DNA from: Acidobacteriota bacterium
GTDB lineage: Bacteria; Acidobacteriota; Thermoanaerobaculia; Multivoradales; J023
Assembly: GCA_029263315.1 (NCBI GenBank)
Contig: JAJCXR010000026.1
Span: 186,001 to 250,000, forward strand
Length of the DNA: 64,000 nucleotides
Reading direction: 5' to 3'
The stretch's first letter is position 1. Each line of letters starts with the position of its first letter. A model generated the notes under the pieces. That model ran no database searches. It saw only the letters and a program-made list of their open reading frames with translations, and was not told where the DNA came from. A program made the translations under genes and the position numbers. Shown in pieces: positions 18,070-26,480 of this stretch.

Positions 18070-18387
18070 TCAGTCCAAGTCCCATGGGCGCACCGGGGGT
18101 TCGTCTTCGGGCTCGCTCTCGACACGCTTCAGGGCCTCGCGAAATTTCTCTTCGAGCAGGCGATCTTTGTCTTTGAGGGCAGAAACCTCTTGCTGAAAGA
18201 TATCGTTGGCACGGGTCTTGGACGCGTCGATATCCGCCAAGAGTGCATCGAAGTCTTTCTCTGCGCCACTTTTCTGGGGTGCAGGTTTGTGATGGAGAAC
18301 GGCCCCCGTGCTGCGGTCGATGATGATCTCGGTTGCGCAGTCGGGGCATAGTACGGTCCATTTGCTGTTGTCGCTCACGGAACCCAT
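18070..18387 (-). CDS. small hypothetical protein with CPxC motif and coiled coil
   Basis: 105 residues. A single CPDC pair lies near residue 17 (WTVLCPDCATEIIIDRSTGAVLHH). A charged, probably coiled-coil half follows (ISASKTRANDIFQQEVSALKDKDRLLEEKF-like helix) and an acidic-proline tail ends the protein. The Cys pair could form half of a zinc site in a dimer (inference). I start at ATG 18387; a GTG nine bases later is an alternative. It precedes the HU-like gene on the same strand and is divergent from the ABC binding protein. Confidence 0.68.
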   Translation of the reverse strand: MGSVSDNSKWTVLCPDCATEIIIDRSTGAVLHHKPAPQKSGAEKDFDALLADIDASKTRANDIFQQEVSALKDKDRLLEEKFREALKRVESEPEDEPPVRPWDLD

Positions 18388-18471
18388 TGTAACCCTGCCG
18401 AGTCCATGATGCGTAGCGACCTGATGCCGATTTGGCAAGTCGATGAAAATCCCGTTATGTTGGCGGCATCC

Positions 18472-18500
18472 TTGACACCTATACTGGGCTCGGTTACAAA
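18472..18500 (+). promoter_or_regulatory. sigma70-type promoter for the ABC binding lipoprotein gene
   Basis: TTGACA at 18472-18477, a 17-base spacer, then TACAAA at 18495-18500 (4/6 match to TATAAT). It lies 36 bases before the chosen ATG at 18536. Confidence 0.6.
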
Positions 18501-18535
18501 GGATGTACACCTATCCGATCGACGGAGGCAAAACG

Positions 18536-19756
18536 ATGAAAATGACGACCGGGCGGCTAACCATCGCCTTAGTATTGGGCTGTCTAGCCATTCTCACCTC
18601 AGGCTGCGGGAAAGATACCTACAAGATCGGTGTCGTTCTCCCCTTGACGGGGGATGATTCCGTGTATGGACAGGCGGTGCGGGACGGGATCGAGCTCGCC
18701 CAGCAGGAGTTGGATTCGGGCTCCGAAGATGGGTCCACCTATGAGCTGATGATCGAGGACTCGGCCAGCGATCCGGAAAAAGCCAAGCAGCTCGCCGACA
18801 AGCTCTATGGTGACGGGGCTCTCCTGATCTTGGGCGGGGTGACCTCGGCCGAAGCCAAGGAAATGATCAGCGTCGTCGAGAAGTACGATCGTGTGTTGAT
18901 TTCCCCCAGTGCTTCGAGCCCGGAGCTGACCGGTATCTCCCGCAACTTCTACCGCATTTGGCCGTCGGACTTCGCCGCCGCCAGCAAGATGGCGCAGTTC
19001 CTGTCGCAAGATCTGAAGATCGAGCAAGTGGTGGTGGTGGCGGAAATGCAGGAATACGCCCGCGGCATTCAAGGCGCCTTCACAACAGCCTTCGAAGGTT
19101 ATGAGGGGGAAGTGTTGGAAGTCGTGGAATTTCCACCCAATACAGTCGACTTCTCAGGTCTCATGGCCCGCGTCACGACCCTCAATCCTCCGGCTGTCTA
19201 TCTGACCGCTTACGGTGAAGAGGTCGGTTCCATGGTGCAGGAGCTGAGGCGGCAGAAATACCCCGGCAAGGTCCTGACCACCAGCGCCTTTGCCTCCCCT
19301 AGCTTCATCGCTCCGGTGGGTGAGAACGCCGCGGGGGTAATCTTGACGCAGTCGGTATTTGAGCTGGATAGTGACTTTGCCCACATCAAGACCTTCCGCG
19401 AAGGCTTCACCTCGAAGTTCGGTAAGGACCCCGACATTTTTGCGGCTCACGGCTACGATGCGCTGAAGGTCATTGCTGCCGCCCTCGACGGAAGACCTGC
19501 CCTGACGACGGAGGTTCCCAAGGGGCTGCGCGAGAACATCATCGACTTCCCGGGCATCACCGGTACCATCCAGTTCAACGAGAAGGGTGATGTCCAGCGC
19601 TATCCCCGCATCTACATCATCGGCAAGGATCTCTTGCTCCAGGACTACAACGAGAGGGTTCGTCAGCAGCAGGACGAGATTCGGCGCAAGCGAGAAGAGC
19701 TCAAGCGGCGCATCGACGAGATCAACAAGAACGCCAAGGAGATGGCCGACGGTTGA
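18536..19756 (+). CDS. branched-chain amino-acid-type ABC transporter substrate-binding lipoprotein
   Basis: 406 residues: a lipoprotein signal ending LAILTSGC, then a type I periplasmic binding fold (LivJ/Peripla_BP_6). This starts at YKIGVVLPLTGDDSVYGQAVRDGIELA and includes LILGGVTSAEAKEM, VLISPSASSPELTG and FAAHGYDALKVIAAAL. The last 40 residues form a charged coiled coil (QQQDEIRRKREELKRR), unusual for transport-only proteins. No permease or ATPase of the Liv type is adjacent, so it may act as a sensor or partner of a remote transporter. The start is chosen for GGAGG seven bases before ATG 18536. Confidence 0.88.
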   Translation: MKMTTGRLTIALVLGCLAILTSGCGKDTYKIGVVLPLTGDDSVYGQAVRDGIELAQQELDSGSEDGSTYELMIEDSASDPEKAKQLADKLYGDGALLILGGVTSAEAKEMISVVEKYDRVLISPSASSPELTGISRNFYRIWPSDFAAASKMAQFLSQDLKIEQVVVVAEMQEYARGIQGAFTTAFEGYEGEVLEVVEFPPNTVDFSGLMARVTTLNPPAVYLTAYGEEVGSMVQELRRQKYPGKVLTTSAFASPSFIAPVGENAAGVILTQSVFELDSDFAHIKTFREGFTSKFGKDPDIFAAHGYDALKVIAAALDGRPALTTEVPKGLRENIIDFPGITGTIQFNEKGDVQRYPRIYIIGKDLLLQDYNERVRQQQDEIRRKREELKRRIDEINKNAKEMADG

Positions 19757-19788
19757 CGCCAGCTTGGCCAGGTTCGAGATAGTTGATC

Positions 19789-19814
19789 AAGGGGGACGAA
19801 ACATCGTCCCCCTT
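19789..19814 (+). terminator. intrinsic-type terminator hairpin
   Basis: AAGGGGGACG and CGTCCCCCTT form perfect 10-bp arms around a 6-base loop, 32 bases after the binding-protein stop. The T-run is short (TTCG). The polysaccharide exporter starts 130 bases later, so the hairpin separates the two units. Confidence 0.75.
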
Positions 19815-19944
19815 CGCCGTTGGCGGCGACCCTTGCCAGACGCAGCGCCGCGGCATACAGTCCACTGCTCGTAGGGCGTGCACGGTGCTTCGGTGCTCGC
19901 TTCCGGATCGAGCTCCAACCTTCAGGCCTCCGATTGATCAAACA

Positions 19945-20748
19945 ATGTTTCGCCTCGTTCGACGCCTTTTCCGCTACCGCAGCCTGCTGTTCACCCTCAC
20001 CAGCAGAGAGCTCAAGGCCCGCTACCGGGGGTCCGTGCTGGGTTACCTGTGGTCCCTAGCCAATCCGATTCTGTTGCTGGTGGTCTACTCCTTCGTCTTT
20101 ACGACGATCTTTCGGCCGCGGGATCCTGACGTTGCTCCCTATGCGCTTTTTCTCGCTACCGGCATCTTCCCGTGGTTCTGGATTTCCACCGCTTGGGTCG
20201 AAGGTACGGGTGCCCTGCTGGCCAACGCCGGTCTGATTCGCAAAGCATCCTTCCCCGCCGAGCTGTTGCCGGTGGTGTCCGTCTTTTCCAATCTGGTGCA
20301 CTTCTCCTTCGCCTTGCCGGTCATCGTCGGGGCTTGGGTGGTCTTTGGCCAGATGGGGTACTCGGTGGGCGGCTGGAGCGCTCTGCTGGCACCGCTGGTG
20401 GTGCTTATCCAAGTGCCGATGGTGGCGGGATTGTCCTTGGGGTTCGCCGCCCTCAACGTCCATTTCAAAGACACCAAGGACATTTTGAACAATCTGCTGA
20501 CCCTGCTCTTCTTCATGACCCCGATCCTCTACACCCTCAAGGCGCTCGATGGGGTGTCCTGGCTGCGCTGGTTGGTGGCGGCGAATCCGTTCACTCCCTT
20601 TCTGCAGGCCTATCAGGACACGCTCTTTTACGGCCGGGTGCCGTCCCTCGGGGCCTGGGGGGTGATGCTCTTGGTCAGCCTGCTCATCTGGGCCTTTGGG
20701 GCCAGCCTCTTCGACCGCCTGAGCGATACCCTGGTGGAGGCGGTGTGA
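19945..20748 (+). CDS. wzm: ABC-2 polysaccharide export permease (Wzm/TagG type)
   Basis: 267-residue permease that with Wzt exports a finished polysaccharide (O-antigen-like) across the inner membrane. It has the N-terminal interface LFTLTSRELKARYRGSVLGYLWSLANPIL, six hydrophobic helices, and the FKDTKDILNNLLTLLFFMTPILY stretch typical of this family. I start at ATG 19945 because it matches the family N-terminus; no strong ribosome site is visible. The ATPase gene follows with a GTGA overlap. Confidence 0.92.
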   Translation: MFRLVRRLFRYRSLLFTLTSRELKARYRGSVLGYLWSLANPILLLVVYSFVFTTIFRPRDPDVAPYALFLATGIFPWFWISTAWVEGTGALLANAGLIRKASFPAELLPVVSVFSNLVHFSFALPVIVGAWVVFGQMGYSVGGWSALLAPLVVLIQVPMVAGLSLGFAALNVHFKDTKDILNNLLTLLFFMTPILYTLKALDGVSWLRWLVAANPFTPFLQAYQDTLFYGRVPSLGAWGVMLLVSLLIWAFGASLFDRLSDTLVEAV

Positions 20749-22094
20749 AGCGCCCGACCAAGACGAGCCCTGGGGACGGGCCGCCGGCGGTCCGTGTCAC
20801 GGAGCTTTGCAAGAGCTACCGGAGAACATCCGGGGGGCATCATCTGCGCACTCTGAAGAGCGCCCTGGTGCAGCGCAGCCTGGTCAAAGGGATCGCCAAA
20901 GAAGAGACCATCGTCGCCCTGGAGGGCTTGTCGTTCACCGTCGGCAAGGGCGAGTCCGTGGGTCTGATCGGCAGCAACGGCTCCGGTAAGTCGACCTTGC
21001 TCAAGATGTTGGCCGGCATCCTCAAGCCGACCTCCGGAAGCATCGAGGTCGACGGCCGGGTGGCGGCCTTGATCGAGCTCGGTGCCGGTTTCCATCCTGA
21101 GATCTCGGGGCGCGAGAACATCTACATCAATGGCGCCGTGTTGGGACTGAGCCGCCGGGAGATCGACCGCCGTTTTGACGACATCGTCGAGTTTTCCGGT
21201 CTCGCGTCCTTTATCGACGAACCGGTGAAGAACTATTCCTCGGGCATGTATGTGCGCTTGGGTTTTGCCGTGGCCGTCCACACCGACCCCGACGTATTGA
21301 TTGTCGATGAAGTCTTGGCGGTAGGCGACGAAGCCTTTGCGCATCGCTGCTTGCGCCGCATCGAGGAATTCTTGGCGGCGGGTAAGACGCTACTCTTGGT
21401 CAGCCATTCCCTCGGCCTCATCGAGGAGGTGTCCGACCGCGTGCTGTGGCTAGAGGGCGGTACGTTGCGCGCCAGCGGTCACCCGCGCCGGGTGATCGAT
21501 GCCTATCGTGAATCCATTGCCGAGACCGAGAGTCGGGCGCATTTGGAAGAGAAGCAGACCCGGGAAGAGGAAGAAACCGACGACGGAGACGCCGCCAGTG
21601 ATTCGGAGCGTGGCAAGATCCTGCGTTGGGGCAATCGCGAGGTGGAGGTCGAATCCCTACGGGTATTGATCGACGGCCGTGAGCACTATCATTTGAAGAG
21701 TGGTCAGTCGGTGGTCTTCGAAATTCAGCTGCAGGTGAATAGCGAGCAAGAGGACTTCGTCTTCGGTTTGGCGATCTCTACGCCCCGCGGTGTCGAGTGC
21801 TGGGGGACAAATACCGATCTACAAGGCTTTGAGCCGGAGCGGTTGGCCATCGGGCCGTCGACGGTACGGATCGAGTGTCCGAATCTGAGATTGGCGCCGG
21901 GGGAGTATTTGATCGACGTGGCGGCCCACGCCCATGACGGAGCCCCCTATGACTACCGACGCCACTTCGCGGCCCTGAGTGTGACCGCGGCAGAGCGGGG
22001 TGTCGGTATCTATTTCCCAGAAAATCGCTGGACGTTTTCCGATGGCGTCCATTGGCAGCCGACCCAGCGACGGGCGAAAAAGAACACATCGTGA
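20745..22094 (+). CDS. wzt: ABC polysaccharide exporter ATPase with carbohydrate-binding C-terminal domain (Wzt)
   Basis: 449 residues. The N-terminal ATPase shows GSNGSGKSTLLKM (Walker A), the YSSGMYVRLGFAVAV signature and LIVDEVLAVGDEAF (Walker B). A linker rich in Glu (EEKQTREEEETDD) leads to a C-terminal beta-sandwich (about residues 290-440) like the Wzt domain that recognises the glycan end. It starts at GTG 20745, overlapping the wzm stop. A much longer open frame upstream (from 20172) is a shadow of wzm. No glycosyltransferases lie nearby, so the exported glycan is made elsewhere. Confidence 0.92.
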   Translation: MKRPTKTSPGDGPPAVRVTELCKSYRRTSGGHHLRTLKSALVQRSLVKGIAKEETIVALEGLSFTVGKGESVGLIGSNGSGKSTLLKMLAGILKPTSGSIEVDGRVAALIELGAGFHPEISGRENIYINGAVLGLSRREIDRRFDDIVEFSGLASFIDEPVKNYSSGMYVRLGFAVAVHTDPDVLIVDEVLAVGDEAFAHRCLRRIEEFLAAGKTLLLVSHSLGLIEEVSDRVLWLEGGTLRASGHPRRVIDAYRESIAETESRAHLEEKQTREEEETDDGDAASDSERGKILRWGNREVEVESLRVLIDGREHYHLKSGQSVVFEIQLQVNSEQEDFVFGLAISTPRGVECWGTNTDLQGFEPERLAIGPSTVRIECPNLRLAPGEYLIDVAAHAHDGAPYDYRRHFAALSVTAAERGVGIYFPENRWTFSDGVHWQPTQRRAKKNTS

Positions 22095-22135
22095 GTATCA
22101 GCACCGCGAAGATCAACACCGTGAATATCAACACA
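22091..22135 (+). repeat. 15-bp tandem repeat, three degenerate copies
   Basis: GTGAGTATCAGCACC, GCGAAGATCAACACC and GTGAATATCAACACA follow one another at 22091-22105, 22106-22120 and 22121-22135. The first copy contains the wzt stop. The array fills most of the gap before the DUF3467 gene. Confidence 0.85.
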
Positions 22136-22157
22136 ACGCGCCTCGGGAGGCCCTGAG

Positions 22158-22448
22158 ATGACGACCGAAAATAGCGATCGCAAGCCGATGAACATCAAGA
22201 TCACCGACGAAGAGCTCAAGGGGCGCTACGCCAACCTGGTGCGCATCACCCACACCCGAGAAGAGTTCATCCTCGACTACATCAACATGGTGCCGCCGCA
22301 AGGGGCGGTGACGGCGCGGGTGATCACCAGCCCGGGCCATATCAAGCGTCTAATCCGAGCCCTGAGCGACAACCTGCGTCTCTACGAGCAAAAATTCGGG
22401 CAAGTCCATGAAGCGGCCGAGCCGGAAAGCAGCGACGAGATCAATTGA
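22158..22448 (+). CDS. DUF3467 family protein
   Basis: 96-residue protein of the DUF3467 family: YANLVRITHTREEFILDYINMVPPQGAVTARVITSPGHIKRLIRALSDNL. Function is unknown; members are small, probably dimeric and cytoplasmic. GGGAGG lies seven bases before the ATG. It sits between the polysaccharide exporter and threonine synthase, all on the plus strand, and may be co-transcribed with them. Confidence 0.88.
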   Translation: MTTENSDRKPMNIKITDEELKGRYANLVRITHTREEFILDYINMVPPQGAVTARVITSPGHIKRLIRALSDNLRLYEQKFGQVHEAAEPESSDEIN

Positions 22449-22509
22449 ATTTGGCTGGCAAACAAACGACCCAGCGGACCTGCCCCCAAGACCTGAAACG
22501 AGAGAGTCA

Positions 22510-23802
22510 ATGAGCTATTCGAGCACCGCCGGAGGAGATCGTGGCGTGTCCCTGGGCCAAGCCCTGCGCCTCGGTCTGGCTGAAGATGGTGGTCTGTTTT
22601 TGCCGGACCGCCTCGAGCCCCTTGCCGACGCCTTTTGGCGCCAGCTCCCAGGCGCCAGCCTGCAAGACATCGCACGCCGTCTGGCGATCCACCTGATGGG
22701 CGACGATTTGGAGCCGGAGCAGCTCTCCGTCCTGACCGCCGAAGCCCTGGATTTCCCCATTCCCTTGGTGCCCCTGAAGGATCGACTGTTCGTCTTGGAG
22801 CTCTTTCACGGTCCGACCCTGGCCTTCAAGGATGTGGGAGCCCGCACCTTGGCGCGGCTTCTCGCCGCCACCCAACCCCGAGATCAAGAGGTCACCGTCT
22901 TGGTGGCCACCTCGGGAGACACCGGGGGGGCGGTAGCCCAAGCCTTCTTCGGAGTCGAGGGGACGCGGGTGGCTATTCTCTACCCCGAGGGCAAGGTGTC
23001 GTCGGTGCAAGAGCGGCAGTTCACCACCTTGGGAAGCAACATTCGAGCCTTCGCCGTCGACGGAACCTTCGACGACTGCCAAGGTTTGGTGAAGCAGTGT
23101 TTCGCCGACCGCGATCTGCACCGCAGCCTCTCCCTGACCTCGGCCAATTCCATCAATATCGGCCGTCTACTGCCGCAGATTTTCTATTACTTCTATGCGG
23201 CGGCCCAATTGCCCGGTGAAGGGGAAATTCTCTTTTCCATCCCGAGCGGCAATTTCGGCAACTTGACCGCCGGCTTGATGGCACGGGCCCTGGGCCTCAA
23301 GGCCCGCTTCATCGCCGCCACCAACATCAACGACGTGGTCCCCGAATACCTGATCAGCGGACGCTTTGAGCCGCGGGCCTCCCAGCGGACGGTGTCCAAT
23401 GCCATGGACGTCGGGAATCCGAGCAATTTCGCCCGCATTCTGCAGCTTTACGGCGGCGATGTCGAGCGCCTACGACGCCATGTCAGCGGCGCCCGTTTCA
23501 CCGACGCCGAGACCGTCGAAGCCATTCGCCAGGTCGATGAGGACTTCGGCTACGTCATGGATCCCCACACCGCGGTCGCCTATCTGGCCTTGCGGCAACG
23601 GCTTCCCGACGAGCCCGAGGGCCTGCGCGGTATCGCCCTCGCCACCGCCCACCCCGCCAAGTTCAGCGAAGTGGTAGAGCCCACCATCGGCCGCCATCTT
23701 CCCCTTCCGGATGCCTTGGCGAAGCACTTGCAGCGGCCGGTGGTCAGCGAGCCGTTGCCCGTCGACCCACAGGTTCTACGCCGTCGGCTCCTCGCCTGGT
23801 AG
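22510..23802 (+). CDS. thrC: threonine synthase
   Basis: PLP enzyme converting O-phosphohomoserine to threonine. Its 430 residues carry the ThrC N-terminus (SLGQALRLGLAEDGGLFLPD), the PLP-lysine motif TLAFKDVGART, the phosphate-binding TSGDTGGAVAQAF loop, and SIPSGNFGNLTAGLMA. I begin at ATG 22510 after a GAGAG site. The frame is open upstream inside the DUF3467 gene. Its last 27 bases overlap the convergent RND exporter gene. Homoserine kinase, the preceding enzyme, lies 39 kb away in this window. Confidence 0.95.
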   Translation: MSYSSTAGGDRGVSLGQALRLGLAEDGGLFLPDRLEPLADAFWRQLPGASLQDIARRLAIHLMGDDLEPEQLSVLTAEALDFPIPLVPLKDRLFVLELFHGPTLAFKDVGARTLARLLAATQPRDQEVTVLVATSGDTGGAVAQAFFGVEGTRVAILYPEGKVSSVQERQFTTLGSNIRAFAVDGTFDDCQGLVKQCFADRDLHRSLSLTSANSINIGRLLPQIFYYFYAAAQLPGEGEILFSIPSGNFGNLTAGLMARALGLKARFIAATNINDVVPEYLISGRFEPRASQRTVSNAMDVGNPSNFARILQLYGGDVERLRRHVSGARFTDAETVEAIRQVDEDFGYVMDPHTAVAYLALRQRLPDEPEGLRGIALATAHPAKFSEVVEPTIGRHLPLPDALAKHLQRPVVSEPLPVDPQVLRRRLLAW

Positions 23803-26094
23803 GGGGGGCTCGGAGGTTTTGCCTTCCTGTGGACAGGGCGAGGCGGAGAGAAGCGCCGGCAGCAAGAAGAGATCGCCAAGCACCGCTAAGCCGATGGCCA
23901 GGGCCGAGAGCCCGCCGAAGCGAGCCGTCGGGGCAAAGCGCGACAATGAGCAAACACCAAAACCAGCCATCAGGATGAGTCCGGTCATCAGGTAGGCGGA
24001 CGTCGTCACCTGCATGGTTTCGATGACCGCTTGACGAACGCCGAGACGGGGTGCGAGGTGTCTGAAGTGGCCCAAGGTGTGCAACGTGTCGTCCACCGCC
24101 AACCCCAGGACCACCGAGGCGACCATGACGGTGGAGATATCGAGGGGAACCCCCGCCCAACCCATGAATCCCAAGATTCCAAGAACCGGCCAGATATTGG
24201 GCAGCAGAGCCAGGAAGGGTAGACGATAGCCGGGCAGCAGCCAGAAGAAGATGATCGCCACCGCCAGCAGGGTAAAACACAGTGAGATGGCGAGAATCGA
24301 CAACAAATGGTTCTGCATCTCGAGCAGCAGCAAGTATTGGCCGGTGAACGCCACATCGACGCCGGGAAGGGCGCTCTCGAGGGTCTGCCGCACGTTTTCG
24401 AGGGCCGGGGCCAGTGGACGGTGCCCCTCGGTGGCGACAAAGAGGGTCAAGCGAGCGGTGTTCGTCTCCCCGTGCAGCAACCTTTCGAAGACCCGTCGCC
24501 CGGCGGGTTGCGCCAGAAGCCCTTGCAAAACCCATTGTTGACGGATCGACTCTGCGACACCCGGGGGGCGGGGCACGCTCTGCAAGGTGTCGGCATAGAG
24601 AGTGCCAGCACTGACCGCCCCGAAAACCAGCGGCTGTTGGATCATCTCGTCTCCGAGCTCCGCCATTTTCAGCAGCTGGGCCGGCTCGTCGAACGCTGGG
24701 GAGCCGGTGCCCCGCAACAGGACCTCGACGGTCGCCGAGCCGATGGCCAAGCGGTCGAGGGCCTCGATCTCCTTCCGCACCGGGTCCTGGGCCGGGAGGT
24801 AGCGCAAGGCATTGCTCTCGACCTCGATCCGGGTCAAGCCCCAGCCGGCGATGAGGACCAGTACGGTGGCTACGATCAAGATCCACCGACGTCCGGAATA
24901 GGCAGCTTTGCCCCAACGTCGTCCCCATCGTCGGCTCCACACCTCGAGCTCTCGGGGGGGCGTGGGTTTGCCGTTGCCGCTGGCCAACAGCAGGGGGTAG
25001 AACGTGAAGGAAACGACGGTGATGGCGACGATGCCAAAGGCCGCCCAGCGACCGAGCGAGCGTACCGGAGCAACGGGTGAGAAGGCGAAGGAGGCGAAGC
25101 CGAGAAAGGTTGTGACCCCCGCCCACCAGACCGCCCAGCCCTTGTCGGCGAAGGTGCGGAGCACGGCAGCAAATCCCTTGCGGTGCCCGGAGGTGGCGCG
25201 CAGCTGACGGAATCGCAGCAACAGATGCAGCGAATGGGCCAAGGCGATGACAAAGAGCAAAGGCGGAAGAATTGCCAGGATGAGGTTGAGGCGGATGCCG
25301 GCATAACCCATGGTTCCCAGGGCGAGAAGCAAGGATATGCCGACAAAGGCCAAGGGTAGGACGATGCCCCGCCAATCCCGGAAGATGAGCCAAAGCAGGA
25401 ACACCGCGAAGATGATCAGGGCCGGGAAATAGATACGCTCGATCTCCTGGGCCGAGTCGTCGAGGGCCCGGTTGAGCACCGGCAGTCCGACAAGCGACGT
25501 TTCCAGGCCGTTGGGTGGGTTGCGCAGCAAGCTCGATAAATGAGCCAAGGCCCGTCGTTGCTGAGCCTCCCCTTCGTCGCCTTCCACGGCGCTGGTCAGG
25601 CGCACTAGGATCGTCAACCCGTCCCCCGCCGAGGAGATCAACCCCAGATGCCTGTCGAGAGGGCTTTGCAGCAGTCGCTGAGGCAAGGACTCGAGGTCGA
25701 CGCCGTCACGATCTGAGACCTTGCCGTCTGAGGCGGTGCCATCGGAGACCCCGACATCCAAGACCTCGACGTCCAAGACCTCGACGTCCGAGGCATCTTC
25801 AGGGACTACGAAAATCGCTTGGCCGGTGCCCCGTGGACGGGTCAGGGGGCCGACCACCTCTTCGACCCCCGGCCCTTGCGCCGCCAAGGTCTCGAGCCGC
25901 GACAACCAGCGCAAGCTTTCTGGGCTCCAAAGGCCGTCGCCGCGGGCGCTCAGGCGGACGACATCGTCGGAGCCGAAGAGCTGCTGAAAGGTCGCGTAGC
26001 GTTCGACGGCGGGGGAGCCGAGGACGAAGAAGACGCTCGGCGAGTTGTCGTTTTCGAGCTGCCAAAGACCGGGCAGCAAGGCGAGGGTCACCAA
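23776..26094 (-). CDS. RND superfamily exporter (MMPL/HpnN-like)
   Basis: 772-residue inner-membrane protein with two repeats of about six helices and two large periplasmic loops. The conserved helix pattern appears twice (ALIIFAVFLLWLIFRDWRG and AISLCFTLLAVAIIFFWLL), each followed by a GY/GWAGVPL-type block. Members export lipids or hydrophobic compounds. The start is doubtful. GTG 26094 would cut the first helix (WWVIGLVTLALLPGL). The frame stays open to a stop near 26277 with a natural-looking basic N-terminus (IRTPRKRRAAWW) but no ATG, GTG or TTG start far enough upstream. A rare start codon upstream or a sequence error is possible. Confidence 0.85.
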   Translation of the reverse strand: MVTLALLPGLWQLENDNSPSVFFVLGSPAVERYATFQQLFGSDDVVRLSARGDGLWSPESLRWLSRLETLAAQGPGVEEVVGPLTRPRGTGQAIFVVPEDASDVEVLDVEVLDVGVSDGTASDGKVSDRDGVDLESLPQRLLQSPLDRHLGLISSAGDGLTILVRLTSAVEGDEGEAQQRRALAHLSSLLRNPPNGLETSLVGLPVLNRALDDSAQEIERIYFPALIIFAVFLLWLIFRDWRGIVLPLAFVGISLLLALGTMGYAGIRLNLILAILPPLLFVIALAHSLHLLLRFRQLRATSGHRKGFAAVLRTFADKGWAVWWAGVTTFLGFASFAFSPVAPVRSLGRWAAFGIVAITVVSFTFYPLLLASGNGKPTPPRELEVWSRRWGRRWGKAAYSGRRWILIVATVLVLIAGWGLTRIEVESNALRYLPAQDPVRKEIEALDRLAIGSATVEVLLRGTGSPAFDEPAQLLKMAELGDEMIQQPLVFGAVSAGTLYADTLQSVPRPPGVAESIRQQWVLQGLLAQPAGRRVFERLLHGETNTARLTLFVATEGHRPLAPALENVRQTLESALPGVDVAFTGQYLLLLEMQNHLLSILAISLCFTLLAVAIIFFWLLPGYRLPFLALLPNIWPVLGILGFMGWAGVPLDISTVMVASVVLGLAVDDTLHTLGHFRHLAPRLGVRQAVIETMQVTTSAYLMTGLILMAGFGVCSLSRFAPTARFGGLSALAIGLAVLGDLFLLPALLSASPCPQEGKTSEPPLPGEEPTA
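25753..25797 (-). repeat. 15-bp in-frame tandem repeat inside the RND exporter gene
   Basis: Three adjacent copies (two nearly identical, one degenerate) of a unit like GACGTCCAAGACCTC. In the protein they give pentapeptides DVEVL, DVEVL, DVGVS, followed by DGTAS and DGKVS of the same pattern. The run lies in the first periplasmic loop. Confidence 0.8.
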
Positions 26095-26175
26095 ACCGAT
26101 GACCCACCAGGCTGCCCGACGCTTGCGGGGTGTGCGAATCCAAGTGGGGGAGAAGTGCTTCAGTGCGGCGGCCTT

Positions 26176-26206
26176 GTCTTGGTAGGGACGGGTCTTGGTA
26201 GGGACG
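26176..26206. repeat. 16-bp tandem duplication
   Basis: GTCTTGGTAGGGACG occurs at 26176-26190 and again at 26192-26206, separated by one G (16-base period). It lies in the open extension upstream of the RND exporter. Confidence 0.85.
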
Positions 26207-26378
26207 TTGGGTTTCGGGGGCGTGCTCAGAGCGGCTTGCTGGCCCGCCGATTGTATCGGCCGCGTGGCTCAAAGCGCAGATGGATTTCCGGAGATGCAGT
26301 GACCGGCCCCTCGGCGAAGGTCCACGGGGGTGATTCCATCCGCGACCTCTGGTAGATTGTTTGCATCGTTCCCCGCGA

Positions 26379-26410
26379 GCGACCTCGTGTGACAGCGACC
26401 TCGTGTGACA
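26379..26410. repeat. 16-bp perfect tandem duplication
   Basis: GCGACCTCGTGTGACA is present twice without a gap (26379-26394 and 26395-26410), about 70 bases before the hppD start, where regulatory sites would be expected. Confidence 0.88.
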
Positions 26411-26480
26411 TCGGCCCACCCCCCGATCATTGTTGGGGCTGGGATGGACAGGTATACCGCAATCCAATGGAAAGCTCGAA

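Larger units (their letters stand above)
26095..26480. other. 386-base divergent gap between RND exporter and hppD
   Basis: The left part (to about 26277) is an open extension of the exporter frame. The gap holds two tandem duplications of 16 bp, listed separately, and must contain the promoters of both divergent genes. I could not pick out a convincing -35/-10 pair. Confidence 0.45.

Noticed and set aside
20172-20744. Upstream extension of the Wzt frame through wzm
   Set aside because: The extension has no family similarity and overlaps wzm; GTG 20745 with GTGA coupling is the natural start.
23744-25393. A 549-codon minus frame overlapping the RND exporter
   Set aside because: Same strand, other phase; Arg/Pro/His-rich with no motifs. 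The exporter frame has the membrane-helix pattern.
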